DNA from: Lachnospiraceae bacterium
GTDB lineage: Bacteria; Bacillota; Clostridia; Lachnospirales; Lachnospiraceae
Direction: 5' to 3'
Assembly (NCBI GenBank): GCA_024682555.1
Contig: JAIKZD010000032.1
Span: 25,325-89,324 of the forward strand
Length of the DNA stretch: 64,000 nt
This document shows, piece after piece, positions 26,201 through 37,625 of the stretch (position 1 is the stretch's first letter; the number at the start of each line of letters is the position of its first letter). The notes under the pieces were generated by a model that was not told the DNA's origin, ran no database searches, and was given only the letters and a program-made list of their open reading frames with translations. Position numbers and translations under genes: made by a program.

Positions 26201-29200
26201 GATACCTGCAAAAGCTTTCGGAAAAGTGACCGTAACGGCCGAAGCCCTGGATCATTATAAGCTTACCGGAATAATTGTGGACGGCGTGCCCGTTAAAGGA
26301 TCGGAGAAGACCGGCAAGGCTGCCTTCATGGTGGAAGGGGATGATATAACGGTAAGCCTTGAAGACGAAGGCATACCTGCCATGTACATGAAAGATCTGC
26401 AGATCCAAAACAAAGGAAAGATCAGCCTGACATCTGAATACATTTCCTCCGAAAAGGGAGCCAACCTCGTCGTGAGGAAAGGGACTAAGGAAGATCCAGC
26501 CATTGAGATCACGGAAGTCAGCACAAAGCCTTCCGTTCCGGGATTTGCCAAAAGGACGTCGGACAGAAAGGGAGTCATCATCGATGCCACAATGGCGTCG
26601 GACGGCTATCCCAATGTAGCCGTAACAGTTAAATATGAGAATAACGGGAAAAAGGAAGAGCAGACCGTAAACTATGTAGTTGAGCAGAAACCGAAGGTAA
26701 CCCTTTCGGGAGCGGTTGTTGATAAGAAAACAGGAGACGTCTCCATCAGGCAGACCAGGGGAACCACGGCTATATATCCGATGTCGGTCAATAATGGTGC
26801 GAATATCGGACGTGTGCTCGGTGCTACCCCCGTGATCTCCGGGTCTTATGAGTCTTTGCAGGATATGTCCGTGGAAGTAGATAAGGATAAAAAAGCCCTT
26901 GTCGTTAAGACCTTCAAACCCGTTGATGACCCGGATTACGGCATTATCAACGAAACGGTCGAGACGTTTACCGTAGATCTCTTCGAGGATTATCTTTCTC
27001 ATCCGAAGCATGTGGGCGGACCGTTTACCGTGACCGTGCTTCCGGATACGACAGCTTTTGCGGCACCGGATGTCAAGGTTATAAACGCAACGGATGTAAA
27101 TATGAAGATTTCCCTTGCATGCCCGAGGAATATTTCAAACTATGCCAATCTGTTTTATAAGATAACGGCAACGGCGAAAACAGAAATCCCGCAATATTCT
27201 AATATGAGATCACCTACTATATTCATTCCCGCTTCGGAAGGCTCATGCAGTTTGATACTCTCCAAAAACAATCCCGGAGAAGGCGCAAAGGTGACCTATG
27301 ACATCGCAGCAAAGATCATCCGGATCAAAGATATTGCAGGATATGATGCGGGAAACCAGACACTTAAGGATACGGCCATAACTATCAAAGAAGGCGCAGA
27401 AAAAGAGTTAAAGAACCAGTCAACAAAGGATCCGGCATATGAAACGAAGTTTTCTCTTAATAAAAAGACGACAACCTTTATTGCCGGGGAAAAAGACATC
27501 CTGCTCGCAACGGGTAAGTTCTCCAAGGACACCACATTCTGCAGCATCGGAAAAGCATGGATCACGGGCCCTGACGGAACCGTATGTCCGGGTTTTGAAA
27601 CCGGTGTGGAAGGAAGCAGACTTGTCATAACGGAGGACGGTCAGGTCATAAAGATTCTTGACAGTTCTTCTGCTAACCTAGTACCCGGTGGAAAATATAC
27701 ACTTGCAGCGACCCCGGAACTTCCCGGTGGAGTTTTATCGACATATTCCGTTCCCGCCACGCTCGCGCTTACGGTAAAGCCTGCTGTTACGGGAATAGAG
27801 CTCAGCGCTCCGTCAACCTCGATCTATAGGCCCGCAGGTAAGGCGGCAACAATGAAACTTGCGGTTTCGGTCAGGGGATATTCCGATCCGGATGATCCGG
27901 CAGCAAAGGAAATAAAGCCTGCAAACAGCTCGCTAAGCTATACCGTAACAAGCACTGACATCGAAAACGTTGAAAAATATATAACCTGCAAAAACGGGAC
28001 CATAACCGTGTCAAAGGATCTTGTTCTGTCCGGGAATTCTTCAAATGACAGATTTACAGTCACTGCCGTGGCGCAGGATCTTGGTACGGACGGCGTGACT
28101 TCCGATCCGCTTGAATTCACTATCGTCTCCTCCTGTATGGAACCGAAGGTCATGGATATCGGAGATGTCAGAGGCGAAACAGGCAAAGCGGTTCCCGAAG
28201 GTGAATTGTCAGATGCGTATAACGGAAAAGAACTGAAGGTTTATGTTTCGGGATCGAATAGGCCGATCACCTGTGAAGAGCTTAAGAATATGCTTATCAC
28301 CGTATCTCCCGCCACAGGCCTTGCCTTTGATGATGACTACAGGGCGGTAGTCACCAAACCCGGAACCTACACGGTTAAGGTTACCTGCAACGATGGCGGG
28401 AAAAAATCGCTTTCAGCAAGATTTACCGTAAAGAGCGATGAATTTAAGGATGTTCCGTATTCGGTAAATGTTTACAGAATACCGGCTGCCGGTCTTGTTT
28501 CACTTATCCCGGATCCGGAAACAAAGCTCCCCTGGCTTGATAACTCTGTGAATACGGATTTCCTGTATCTTCTCGGAGTGGAAGTCAACGCAGAGACGGA
28601 AAATAACTGTGTTGCGAATACCGGGTATAAGGTTGAGGCAAAAAATGCCAAAATACTGAAATCCGGAGACCTTAAGAAAGCAACCGGCATGAATCCGCCT
28701 GAAAATCTCTGCTATGTCATGCCGAATGAAGGCGCGGATACTGTCACGATAACCGTAAAGAGTACTGACAAAAAGATAAAATATGATGAGAGCTATGTCA
28801 TAAGACTTGATGACAGTGTCAAAAAACTCATCCCCGAAAAGAGTTATACACTGTATGAGCAGGATATGGTGATGCGTGAATACAAGTTCAGCCTGTCCGG
28901 GGAAACGCAGTTGGCTGCCGGCAACATTGCCTGTATGAGGTTTGTTCCCGCAGAGGATGCATTCACAAAGGCTGATGCATATTATAATGCGAAAAAACTG
29001 TGCTCCTTCTTAAATGGATATAATGAAGATGAAGGAAAGCCTGTTTTCGAAGTGACCAGGGATTACCGGAACGGTCTGACCGATCTGACCCTGGCGGGAG
29101 TAATGACCGTTCCCATAGGAACATATCCGGTTTATGCAACTCTTTATGAAGGCAGATATGAAACCGTTAATGAAGGCGAGGATGATGAGCATACCGAGTT

Positions 29201-29636
29201 CATCCCGGTCAAAGCTCTTTCGACGACCCAAAAGGTCACGTTTAAGTTAATAAAGGTGCCTGTGCCCAAGGCGGCACTGAATACCGAGGTTGAGATCAAA
29301 AACCAGAGAGGTGAATACGGGATCATTGAATTCAAATCGTTCTCGGATGCCACGAAGGCAGTAAGTGCCGAAGCCTTAAGTATAAACAATAATGGGACTG
29401 TAAACCGGTTCAGAAATTACTTCCAGGCTGAGGTGATGCCGGACGGGAGTGCGGTCAAACTTACCAGGCGGGCGGATATGCCCCCGGTTCCTGATCAATA
29501 TACAGAGATAAAAACCGTGAACGGAGAGCAGGTAAAAACCATCAGCGGGTGGATCAGATACAGCATAGGCGCCGTGAATGGGAATCCTTTATATTCGGTT
29601 AAAAAAACCGAGATGGTAACCGTGATCATAAAATAG
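23205..29636 (+). CDS. Giant (2143 aa) secreted/surface protein with Ig-like/beta-sandwich repeats
   Basis: Signal peptide (MKRLLAGILTAGLIVTALPGEAPASE), acidic linker, long Thr/Val-rich beta sequence; no LPXTG at C-terminus; SD acaggagg. Confidence 0.85.
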   Translation: MTGFINTMKRLLAGILTAGLIVTALPGEAPASELNTAGSIDAGTGSEISDPGTVMLDASGKSADESGVEAVYSDTAANSNEVANRDDVTEKAAEDNDAETPSGSGDVLEPLDGSETGLTQDTDEPETDETEAAESAESEATEASDPDSLAGLGYKIVVIQKTYNDTNEFTPGNKMLLTGENEYTVTGDFSFTVRCNTNDNFYKPYVTLSPFVLDGSKSEDGAKGTYTYNVTAEMLKNATDAENADDDGYHKVLFIGHGRYGCKYLESSLFKSVSFVSRGKLMEYTNGPIEIERGGQFKYYDGDDVYITGLSGGNPNTDFVEVSIGNNQKLYGDLFPNETENGELFCLGSLASSFNLEIKAKPLKAGAITARGTDYSDNDVDGCKITCQVSPVDGGKNVICRENESVRVELKPSSPYFIESYYINSMIAKIRAGNGTQEEIALNYDESKKVYYCVVPFEKLAKGAVSDTPSVEISVCVKKGDASIPVKIVDDKGKTVPGATVTWQNNVDALKPLVNGKILCPVNNDLCVDALPAAGYRIASIKASFKGGKTAEGTNDYGTHGRLNLFQTMGYDLKDCTGITVTVSRNEGTDVAISGELLERKEANNTTDKKTELDASELKAKYGLSVKGLDSSNKASDKELVLTFKLDAIKESLEGIECVIGRPDDPGMAAYGFKPDLEGTEKKSGNTVTYTYRLKAEDVIRAWDQGWDIDIKITTRKEMRTIWMDRRAFFHSYTKIELNKDGTKKSGDEINRYNFYSRFFPRNDTSSKQLFVVTGISNATEYKDLYDNYEIDKVMQGDTVLKPMQDSYKSSPEVKKPDMKTMVYYESLPVMEDDIITVTLKPKAVTEDKTFDVTVNGSNSTFMPADKSIFFDEDNGKWTVSKDASAVAFTVTTNDTAIVPYAELWTIDSENGEPIAKIDDLTGTYKYDKDHSKRILTVNTLATKLSGRAVLIRETAAPDKVISVSYDPKHVTKPCFSIEGAEDFIEGTYLNMSHDNTVRIPAKAFGKVTVTAEALDHYKLTGIIVDGVPVKGSEKTGKAAFMVEGDDITVSLEDEGIPAMYMKDLQIQNKGKISLTSEYISSEKGANLVVRKGTKEDPAIEITEVSTKPSVPGFAKRTSDRKGVIIDATMASDGYPNVAVTVKYENNGKKEEQTVNYVVEQKPKVTLSGAVVDKKTGDVSIRQTRGTTAIYPMSVNNGANIGRVLGATPVISGSYESLQDMSVEVDKDKKALVVKTFKPVDDPDYGIINETVETFTVDLFEDYLSHPKHVGGPFTVTVLPDTTAFAAPDVKVINATDVNMKISLACPRNISNYANLFYKITATAKTEIPQYSNMRSPTIFIPASEGSCSLILSKNNPGEGAKVTYDIAAKIIRIKDIAGYDAGNQTLKDTAITIKEGAEKELKNQSTKDPAYETKFSLNKKTTTFIAGEKDILLATGKFSKDTTFCSIGKAWITGPDGTVCPGFETGVEGSRLVITEDGQVIKILDSSSANLVPGGKYTLAATPELPGGVLSTYSVPATLALTVKPAVTGIELSAPSTSIYRPAGKAATMKLAVSVRGYSDPDDPAAKEIKPANSSLSYTVTSTDIENVEKYITCKNGTITVSKDLVLSGNSSNDRFTVTAVAQDLGTDGVTSDPLEFTIVSSCMEPKVMDIGDVRGETGKAVPEGELSDAYNGKELKVYVSGSNRPITCEELKNMLITVSPATGLAFDDDYRAVVTKPGTYTVKVTCNDGGKKSLSARFTVKSDEFKDVPYSVNVYRIPAAGLVSLIPDPETKLPWLDNSVNTDFLYLLGVEVNAETENNCVANTGYKVEAKNAKILKSGDLKKATGMNPPENLCYVMPNEGADTVTITVKSTDKKIKYDESYVIRLDDSVKKLIPEKSYTLYEQDMVMREYKFSLSGETQLAAGNIACMRFVPAEDAFTKADAYYNAKKLCSFLNGYNEDEGKPVFEVTRDYRNGLTDLTLAGVMTVPIGTYPVYATLYEGRYETVNEGEDDEHTEFIPVKALSTTQKVTFKLIKVPVPKAALNTEVEIKNQRGEYGIIEFKSFSDATKAVSAEALSINNNGTVNRFRNYFQAEVMPDGSAVKLTRRADMPPVPDQYTEIKTVNGEQVKTISGWIRYSIGAVNGNPLYSVKKTEMVTVIIK

Positions 29637-29669
29637 CAGTAAGCGTAAATAGATAAACAATATCGGACA

Positions 29670-29718
29670 ACAGGTGTGAAAGGCCCGCGGAAGACCGGTC
29701 TTTTGCACCTGTCTTTTT
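29670..29718 (+). terminator. Rho-independent terminator after giant gene
   Basis: ACAGGTG...CACCTGT stem followed by CTTTTT. Confidence 0.7.
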
Positions 29719-29768
29719 GTATACTTTTAGGATGTATCGCACTGTAAAAGTTGATAGTATAATCCCAT
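29717..29768 (+). promoter_or_regulatory. Right copy of 52-bp promoter-like repeat
   Basis: See left copy at 23040-23091. Confidence 0.6.
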
Positions 29769-29781
29769 CTTTGACACCTAA

Positions 29782-29820
29782 AAAGCCGCAATCCAAGTAA
29801 ACATCTAGGATTCCGGCTTT
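29782..29820 (+). promoter_or_regulatory. Hairpin preceding MKCVMSF remnant
   Basis: AAAGCCGCAATCC...GGATTCCGGCTTT with one C-C mismatch, then TATTATTAT and ATG at 29832. Confidence 0.6.
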
Positions 29821-29831
29821 ATTATTATCAC

Positions 29832-29885
29832 ATGAAATGCGTAATGTCTTTCGAAATGGAAGCCTTGCCTACGGCAAGCCTTTGA
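29832..29885 (+). pseudogene. 17-codon remnant resembling MRCALS-type gene start
   Basis: MKCVMSFEMEALPTASL*; compare MRCALSFEENNE. Confidence 0.35.
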
Positions 29886-29983
29886 ATATAAGATGAAGGG
29901 CGTAAGATTATGCCAGACTCGTACTGTTAGACAAGCGGATATGAACCTGGTGTGGCCACAGACGGACCATTTCTTACAGACCC

Positions 29984-30215
29984 TTGGTTCTTCTGATTAT
30001 TCCTGCTATTACCTTCGGTGTTGTCAGTTCATAATCGGTATGAAAGCCTGCATTCTTATGTAATGCGTCAGTAAGCTCGTCCTCGTATAGCACGGAATAT
30101 ATCCCTGGTCGGAAACTTTTCTCATTTCCATATGTCTAAGAGTCTTTATGATCTCTTCGCAGGTGTATTTTTCACCCAGTTCTTTTTCAAGTATATCGTG
30201 GATAATTGCTTGATA
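29984..30215 (-). pseudogene. IS4/IS1634-like transposase C-terminal remnant, frameshifted
   Basis: Minus strand reads YYQAIIHDILEKELGEKYTCEEIIKTLRHMEMRKVSDQGYIP, then after a frame change YEDELTDALHKNAGFHTDYELTTPKVIAGIIRRTKGL*. Confidence 0.6.
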
Positions 30216-30576
30216 ATATCAAAGACTGAAGAATGTTATAAGGGTGACGATGGGTATGTCTTTGATGTTAGGAACTCTACAAAGGGAAAATATGGAACCA
30301 GAAAAGTTTTCCTAACACCAAGAGCAGCTAAGATTGTTAAAATGATTATGGAACTTAACCCCGATGGAAAATGTTCCCAAGAGCCTTCATAAGTGCAGGA
30401 AAACATATGCGACGCGACTGATTAATGCAAGAGTTGATGAAAGTGTCATACGATCGCAGATGGGGCACATTGATTTCTCAACAACCAGAGGGTTTTATTA
30501 CTTTAATAATCGAAACGAGGATGAAGCCCGTAAAATGGTCATGGAAGCATTAGTAACCAACAGTAACCTGACTTAA
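30215..30576 (+). pseudogene. Tyrosine recombinase/integrase C-terminal remnant, frameshifted near 30370
   Basis: LHKCRKTYATRLINARVDESVIRSQMGHIDFSTTRGFYYF carries R...H..Y catalytic region; preceding frame gives FLTPRAAKIVKMIM. Confidence 0.75.
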
Positions 30577-30624
30577 AAGCTTTGGAAATGGTTGATAATA
30601 GGGCATTCCGCGATTCACCGAGTC

Positions 30625-30646
30625 GTTCGATTCCCGCGTGTCTCAC
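30625..30646 (+). repeat. Second copy of tRNA 3'-end att core
   Basis: GTTCGATTCCCGCGTGTCTCAC identical to 22485-22506. Confidence 0.85.
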
Positions 30647-30655
30647 ACGTATATA

Positions 30656-30701
30656 AGCCTTGAAAACACCGGGTTTCAGGGCTTTTTTATTATCCCGTGG
30701 G
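30656..30701 (+). terminator. Rho-independent terminator, likely the native tRNA-Lys unit terminator
   Basis: AAGCCTTGAAA...TTTCAGGGCTT followed by TTTTATT. Confidence 0.65.
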
Positions 30702-30788
30702 CACTTGTGTCGCATTGTATCCCCTTAGCTCATGTGGTAGAATTATTGAGAATGCTTTTGGCATATATTATGATCCCGAGGAAGATAA

Positions 30789-32987
30789 ATGAGGTTTGTC
30801 TTTATTACGGTGGGCGTGTTATCGGAACTCCTGCTGTTTGTGATAATCAGACAATTATATAAAACAAAAAAACAGCCCAACGTTTCTATTGCCCGCATAT
30901 TAAATGCGGCTTTCGTAGCGGTGCTTTCAAATGTGATCATTGCGGTATCCCATGTCTGGTATATCAATATTTTTTCTTTTTCCATGTACTTTGTCAGCAT
31001 GGATTTCATTACCTATTTTATGCTCTGCTTCACATATATTTATACAAACAGACTGCGTCATCTGGATATGTTTAAAAAGATCTGGCATTTTGTTATCTTG
31101 ATCGATTCCGTAAGCCTGTTTGTGAGCATTTTTACCGGGCATATGTATTCCATGTATTCCATGGAGATAAGGGACGGGTCCACGGCTTACCAGACCCTGC
31201 CTACCCTTTTGTTCAATGTTCATCTGGCACTCTGTTATCTTCCCGTTATCATAGCGATAGTATTTCTGACGATATCCCTGGTAAACTCACAGGGCTTCTA
31301 CAGATTCAAGTATATTCCGGTTCTCGCTTCTGTCTTTGTCATAGTGCTTCTTAATATCGCATATATGTATTTCAGCCTGCCCTTTGACTATTCCGTTCTC
31401 TTTTACGCGCTGGCGGGTCTTCTGCTTTTCTATTTTGCACTGTACTATGTACCGCGGAAACTGATGAGCAATACCCTGCAGCTTGCAGTGGATTCAATGA
31501 AGGAAGGCCTTTTGCTTTTCGATACCGATCAGAACTGCATATATATCAATAAAACCGCACGTGATACCTTCAATATCTCAAAGGAGAGCTTCGGCTTCGA
31601 TGATTATCCCGTGGGACTGTGGATAAGGGGAAGAGACCGGAAAAAGATCGGAGAATTTGAAGATACTTTTTCAATGTATATAGGAACGGTTCCTTCCAAG
31701 GTAAGGGTAGATTACAGAAAATGCATTGATTCAAAGAACCGCAGCATGGGCTCTTTTTTCCTGTTTGAGAATGTGACGGAAGATTACAGCATGATGGAGA
31801 GCCTTAAAGAGGCCAGAGCCGAGGCAAACAGGGCAAATGCGGCAAAAAGCCTTTTCCTTGCAAATATGTCACATGAGATAAGGACTCCCATTAATTCCAT
31901 CCTGGGAATGAATGAGATGATCTTAAGGGAATCCACCGACAGTAAGGTACTGGAATATGCTGATGATATCAGAAGCTCGGGGAATACGCTTTTATCACTG
32001 ATAAATAATATTCTTGATTTTTCAAAGATCGAATCCGGCAAGATGGAGATACACCCCATCCCCTATAGTGTTCATCAGCTGATAAGGGAAAGCTATAATC
32101 TTGTGGCCCCGAGGGCTATGATAAAGGATCTTCCCATAGTGGTAAAATGCGCGCCGGACATTCCGGGAAAGCTGTACGGGGATTCGGAACGGATCAAACA
32201 GGTCCTTGTAAATCTTCTCACGAACAGTATCAAGTACACCAGACAGGGTCAGGTGACTCTGGAGGCCGAATGGATTTTCGGAAAACAGCTTAAGTTTGTG
32301 GTATCCGATACCGGTCAGGGTATTTCTGCGGAAGATACTGGCAAGCTGTTTAAGATGTTTCAGAGGATCAATGAAGAAAAGAACAGGACTATAGAGGGAA
32401 CGGGACTTGGCCTTGCCATAAGCCGGGAACTTTTAAACATGATGCAGGGAACGATATCCGTATCTTCTGTTTCCGGACAGGGCTCCGAATTTACCGTTAT
32501 GATCCCCCAGACGGTGATAGATGCCGAACCTATGGGAGAATTCAAACTTCAGAAAGAGCCTGTTTCGACACGGGCCACCTATAAGGAAAGCTTTCACGCT
32601 CCGGATGCAAAGGTGCTTGTGGTTGATGATGTGGATCTTAATCTGAAACTTGTGGCGGCGCTGCTTAAAAAGACGCAGATCAGCCTGTCTCTGGTCAATG
32701 ACGGAAACAAGGCAGTAGAGCTTTGCAAAGAAGAGGACTTTGACCTTATACTTATGGATCACATGATGCCGCCTCCGGACGGAATAGAGACGACAAGAAT
32801 GATAAGGGATGCAGGAGGGCACAATGCGGGGATACCGGTTATAATGCTGACCGCAAATGCCATAGAGGGTTCCGAAGAGACCTATCTTGAGATGGGATTT
32901 GACGATTATCTGTCAAAACCGATACACAGCAATGACCTTGAAGACACCTTAAGCAGGCTCCTTCCAAAGGAAAAAGTCATTAAATGA
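30789..32987 (+). CDS. Hybrid sensor histidine kinase/response regulator with N-terminal 7-TM region
   Basis: Multiple TM helices, 'FLANMSHEIRTPINSILGMNEM' HisKA, ATPase G boxes, REC 'LILMDHMMPPPDGIETTRMI'. Confidence 0.92.
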   Translation: MRFVFITVGVLSELLLFVIIRQLYKTKKQPNVSIARILNAAFVAVLSNVIIAVSHVWYINIFSFSMYFVSMDFITYFMLCFTYIYTNRLRHLDMFKKIWHFVILIDSVSLFVSIFTGHMYSMYSMEIRDGSTAYQTLPTLLFNVHLALCYLPVIIAIVFLTISLVNSQGFYRFKYIPVLASVFVIVLLNIAYMYFSLPFDYSVLFYALAGLLLFYFALYYVPRKLMSNTLQLAVDSMKEGLLLFDTDQNCIYINKTARDTFNISKESFGFDDYPVGLWIRGRDRKKIGEFEDTFSMYIGTVPSKVRVDYRKCIDSKNRSMGSFFLFENVTEDYSMMESLKEARAEANRANAAKSLFLANMSHEIRTPINSILGMNEMILRESTDSKVLEYADDIRSSGNTLLSLINNILDFSKIESGKMEIHPIPYSVHQLIRESYNLVAPRAMIKDLPIVVKCAPDIPGKLYGDSERIKQVLVNLLTNSIKYTRQGQVTLEAEWIFGKQLKFVVSDTGQGISAEDTGKLFKMFQRINEEKNRTIEGTGLGLAISRELLNMMQGTISVSSVSGQGSEFTVMIPQTVIDAEPMGEFKLQKEPVSTRATYKESFHAPDAKVLVVDDVDLNLKLVAALLKKTQISLSLVNDGNKAVELCKEEDFDLILMDHMMPPPDGIETTRMIRDAGGHNAGIPVIMLTANAIEGSEETYLEMGFDDYLSKPIHSNDLEDTLSRLLPKEKVIK

Positions 32988-33012
32988 CGGCTGCCCCAAA
33001 GGGTATGGATCT

Positions 33013-33498
33013 TCAGTTAAACAGCTTTCCGGAGATGGGTTTGAGAGAATGATATAAGACCATTCCCAGTCCCATGATGGATATGATCTCACCGATCCCC
33101 ACCGTCAGCATCAGAAAAGGAAGCATGTCTTCAAGCCCGTAGGCATATTTGAGTATAAACGGTATTATCAGTGCATTTGATAAAACGGGCGGCAGGGTGA
33201 ACATGAATTTCGTATTCTTAAGATACCGGGTACCCAGGGCACCGATAAGGGTAGCAAGGGTTCCGAAGATGATATCCGGGAGGGCACAGCCCGTTAAGAT
33301 ATTGCTTAAGAAACACCCGATGGCAACGCCCGGAACGGCAGCGGCCGTAAACACGGGAAGTATTGTAAGTGCTTCCGATATCCTTATCTGGATAGCGCCG
33401 TTTGCGAGATTGAAACTTGCGATAAACAGGGTGAGTACTACATAGAGAGCAGCGATGGCTGCAGCCTGTGAGATAAATAAGACTTTTTTGTTCTGCAT
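33013..33498 (-). CDS. queT: QueT-family transporter (ECF S component-like)
   Basis: MQNKKVLFISQAAAIAALYVVLTLFIASFNLANGAIQIRISEALTILPVF; start after an aaggagatcc SD. Confidence 0.8.
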   Translation of the reverse strand: MQNKKVLFISQAAAIAALYVVLTLFIASFNLANGAIQIRISEALTILPVFTAAAVPGVAIGCFLSNILTGCALPDIIFGTLATLIGALGTRYLKNTKFMFTLPPVLSNALIIPFILKYAYGLEDMLPFLMLTVGIGEIISIMGLGMVLYHSLKPISGKLFN

Positions 33499-33751
33499 AT
33501 GGATCTCCTTTAGGGTTGTTGACAGTATCCTTAAGGTTACGTTCCGCGGGATCGGAGCCATCGGGCGGTAACTCTTATCATACTGATGGAGTGGGAAGGA
33601 TTTAACACTCATCTGCCGGACATGATAACATTAAAATCATGAAAACACAACCAAAGAAAAAATAATGAACCCCGGGAAAGAGAATTAAAGCTTATACGGG
33701 AATTACGGAACAATATGGAATAACAGTGAGGATAATACAGGAGGAAAAGAG

Positions 33752-34003
33752 ATGTACGAGTACATACCGCAGGGAACCTGCTCAAGAAAGATAACCTTTG
33801 AAGTAGAAGACAACAAGGTCAGAAATGTCAGATTCGAGGGAGGCTGCTCCGGCAATACCCAGGGAGTTTCCGCCCTCATAGAGGGAATGGATGTGGATGA
33901 GGCGATCAAGCGCATATATGGCATAAAATGCGGCTTCAGACCGACTTCCTGTCCCGATCAGCTTGCAAGAGCGCTGATGGAATATAAAGATAACGCAGAT
34001 TGA
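33752..34003 (+). CDS. TSCPD domain protein (TIGR03905-like)
   Basis: 'GGCSGNTQGVSALIEGMDVDEAIKRIYGIKCGFRPTSCPDQLARAL'. Confidence 0.9.
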   Translation: MYEYIPQGTCSRKITFEVEDNKVRNVRFEGGCSGNTQGVSALIEGMDVDEAIKRIYGIKCGFRPTSCPDQLARALMEYKDNAD

Positions 34004-34107
34004 ACCATAAGAAGATGTGAGCATCCGGGATTATACCGGGAGTCATAAATCGTCTGAAACAGGACATCTGATCGTAATAATATAAGAAAACAGGAATAAA
34101 TGTTGCA

Positions 34108-34962
34108 ATGGATGAAAAGATCACGATAATAGCAGACAGTACCTGCGACCTTTCAAAGGAAATCATACGGGAATACGGGATAGAGATAGCGCCGTTATGT
34201 ATAGTGCTTGATGACAGGAGCTACCTCGATTCGGTTGACATAACGCCGGAAGAGATTTTCAGATGGGCAAAGGCCCGCAAAACAACCCCGAAGACCTCCG
34301 CTATCCTGCCGGAGAATACCGTGGAATTGCTGCGCCCTCATCTGGAAGCAGGGGAGGATGTGCTGTTTTTTACGATATCGGAAAGCATGAGCTCAACCTG
34401 TAATGTTGCAAAGCTTGCGGGAAGCGGATTTGATACGGGAAGACTGTTCGTGATCGATTCGCAGAACCTTTCCACAGGCATAGGACTGCAGGTGTTAAGG
34501 GCCTGCGATCTGAAAGCCTCGGGCCTTCCTGCGGAAGAGATCGCAGAACGCATAAAAGCTGACAGGGATAAGGTCAGGGCAAGCTTTGTCATCGATACCC
34601 TTGATTATCTTGCCATGGGCGGAAGATGCAGCGGAATGACGGCACTTTTGGGCAATGCCTTAAAGCTCCATCCATCCATCTATGTTAAGGACGGTAAAAT
34701 GTCGGTAGGAAAGAAATACAGGGGCCGCCTTGAAAGGGTGATAACGGATTATGTAAAAGATCTTGAGAAGGATCTCATGAAAGCCGATAAAAAGCGTGTA
34801 TTCATAACACATTCGGGTGTTTCGAAGGACACTGTCGACAGGGTGTACGGATATCTTGCATCACTTGATCATTTTGATGATATAATAGAGACCCTCGCGG
34901 GCGGAGTGATATCATGCCATTGCGGTCCGGGAACCCTTGGGGTCCTGTTTTACGAGGAATAG
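34108..34962 (+). CDS. DegV family protein
   Basis: 'IIADSTCDLSKEII', 'TSAILPENTVELLRP', 'DTLDYLAMGGRCSG' lipid-binding fold motifs. Confidence 0.9.
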   Translation: MDEKITIIADSTCDLSKEIIREYGIEIAPLCIVLDDRSYLDSVDITPEEIFRWAKARKTTPKTSAILPENTVELLRPHLEAGEDVLFFTISESMSSTCNVAKLAGSGFDTGRLFVIDSQNLSTGIGLQVLRACDLKASGLPAEEIAERIKADRDKVRASFVIDTLDYLAMGGRCSGMTALLGNALKLHPSIYVKDGKMSVGKKYRGRLERVITDYVKDLEKDLMKADKKRVFITHSGVSKDTVDRVYGYLASLDHFDDIIETLAGGVISCHCGPGTLGVLFYEE

Positions 34963-34977
34963 AATACAGACGGTAAT

Positions 34978-37520
<2,543 letters not shown>

Positions 37521-37563
37521 GCGCCTGCAGAAAGCTTAAATAAAGCTTATATGAAAAACATGA

Positions 37564-37617
37564 AAGAGCACCTTGTGGGAGCTGATCATCCAAAGATCGG
37601 ACAGGGTGCTCTTTTTG
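37564..37617 (+). terminator. Rho-independent terminator after eno
   Basis: AAGAGCACC...GGTGCTCTTTTT. Confidence 0.75.
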
Positions 37618-37625
37618 CACCCTGA

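Noticed and set aside
30638-30862. ORF MSHTYISLENTGFQGFF...
   Set aside because: Spans the tRNA 3' remnant and a terminator hairpin, then overlaps the kinase start.
37564-37617. ANTAR target hairpin for glnA
   Set aside because: Lies upstream of the best glnA promoter and behaves as an ordinary eno terminator (AGAGCACC/GGTGCTCT + T5).
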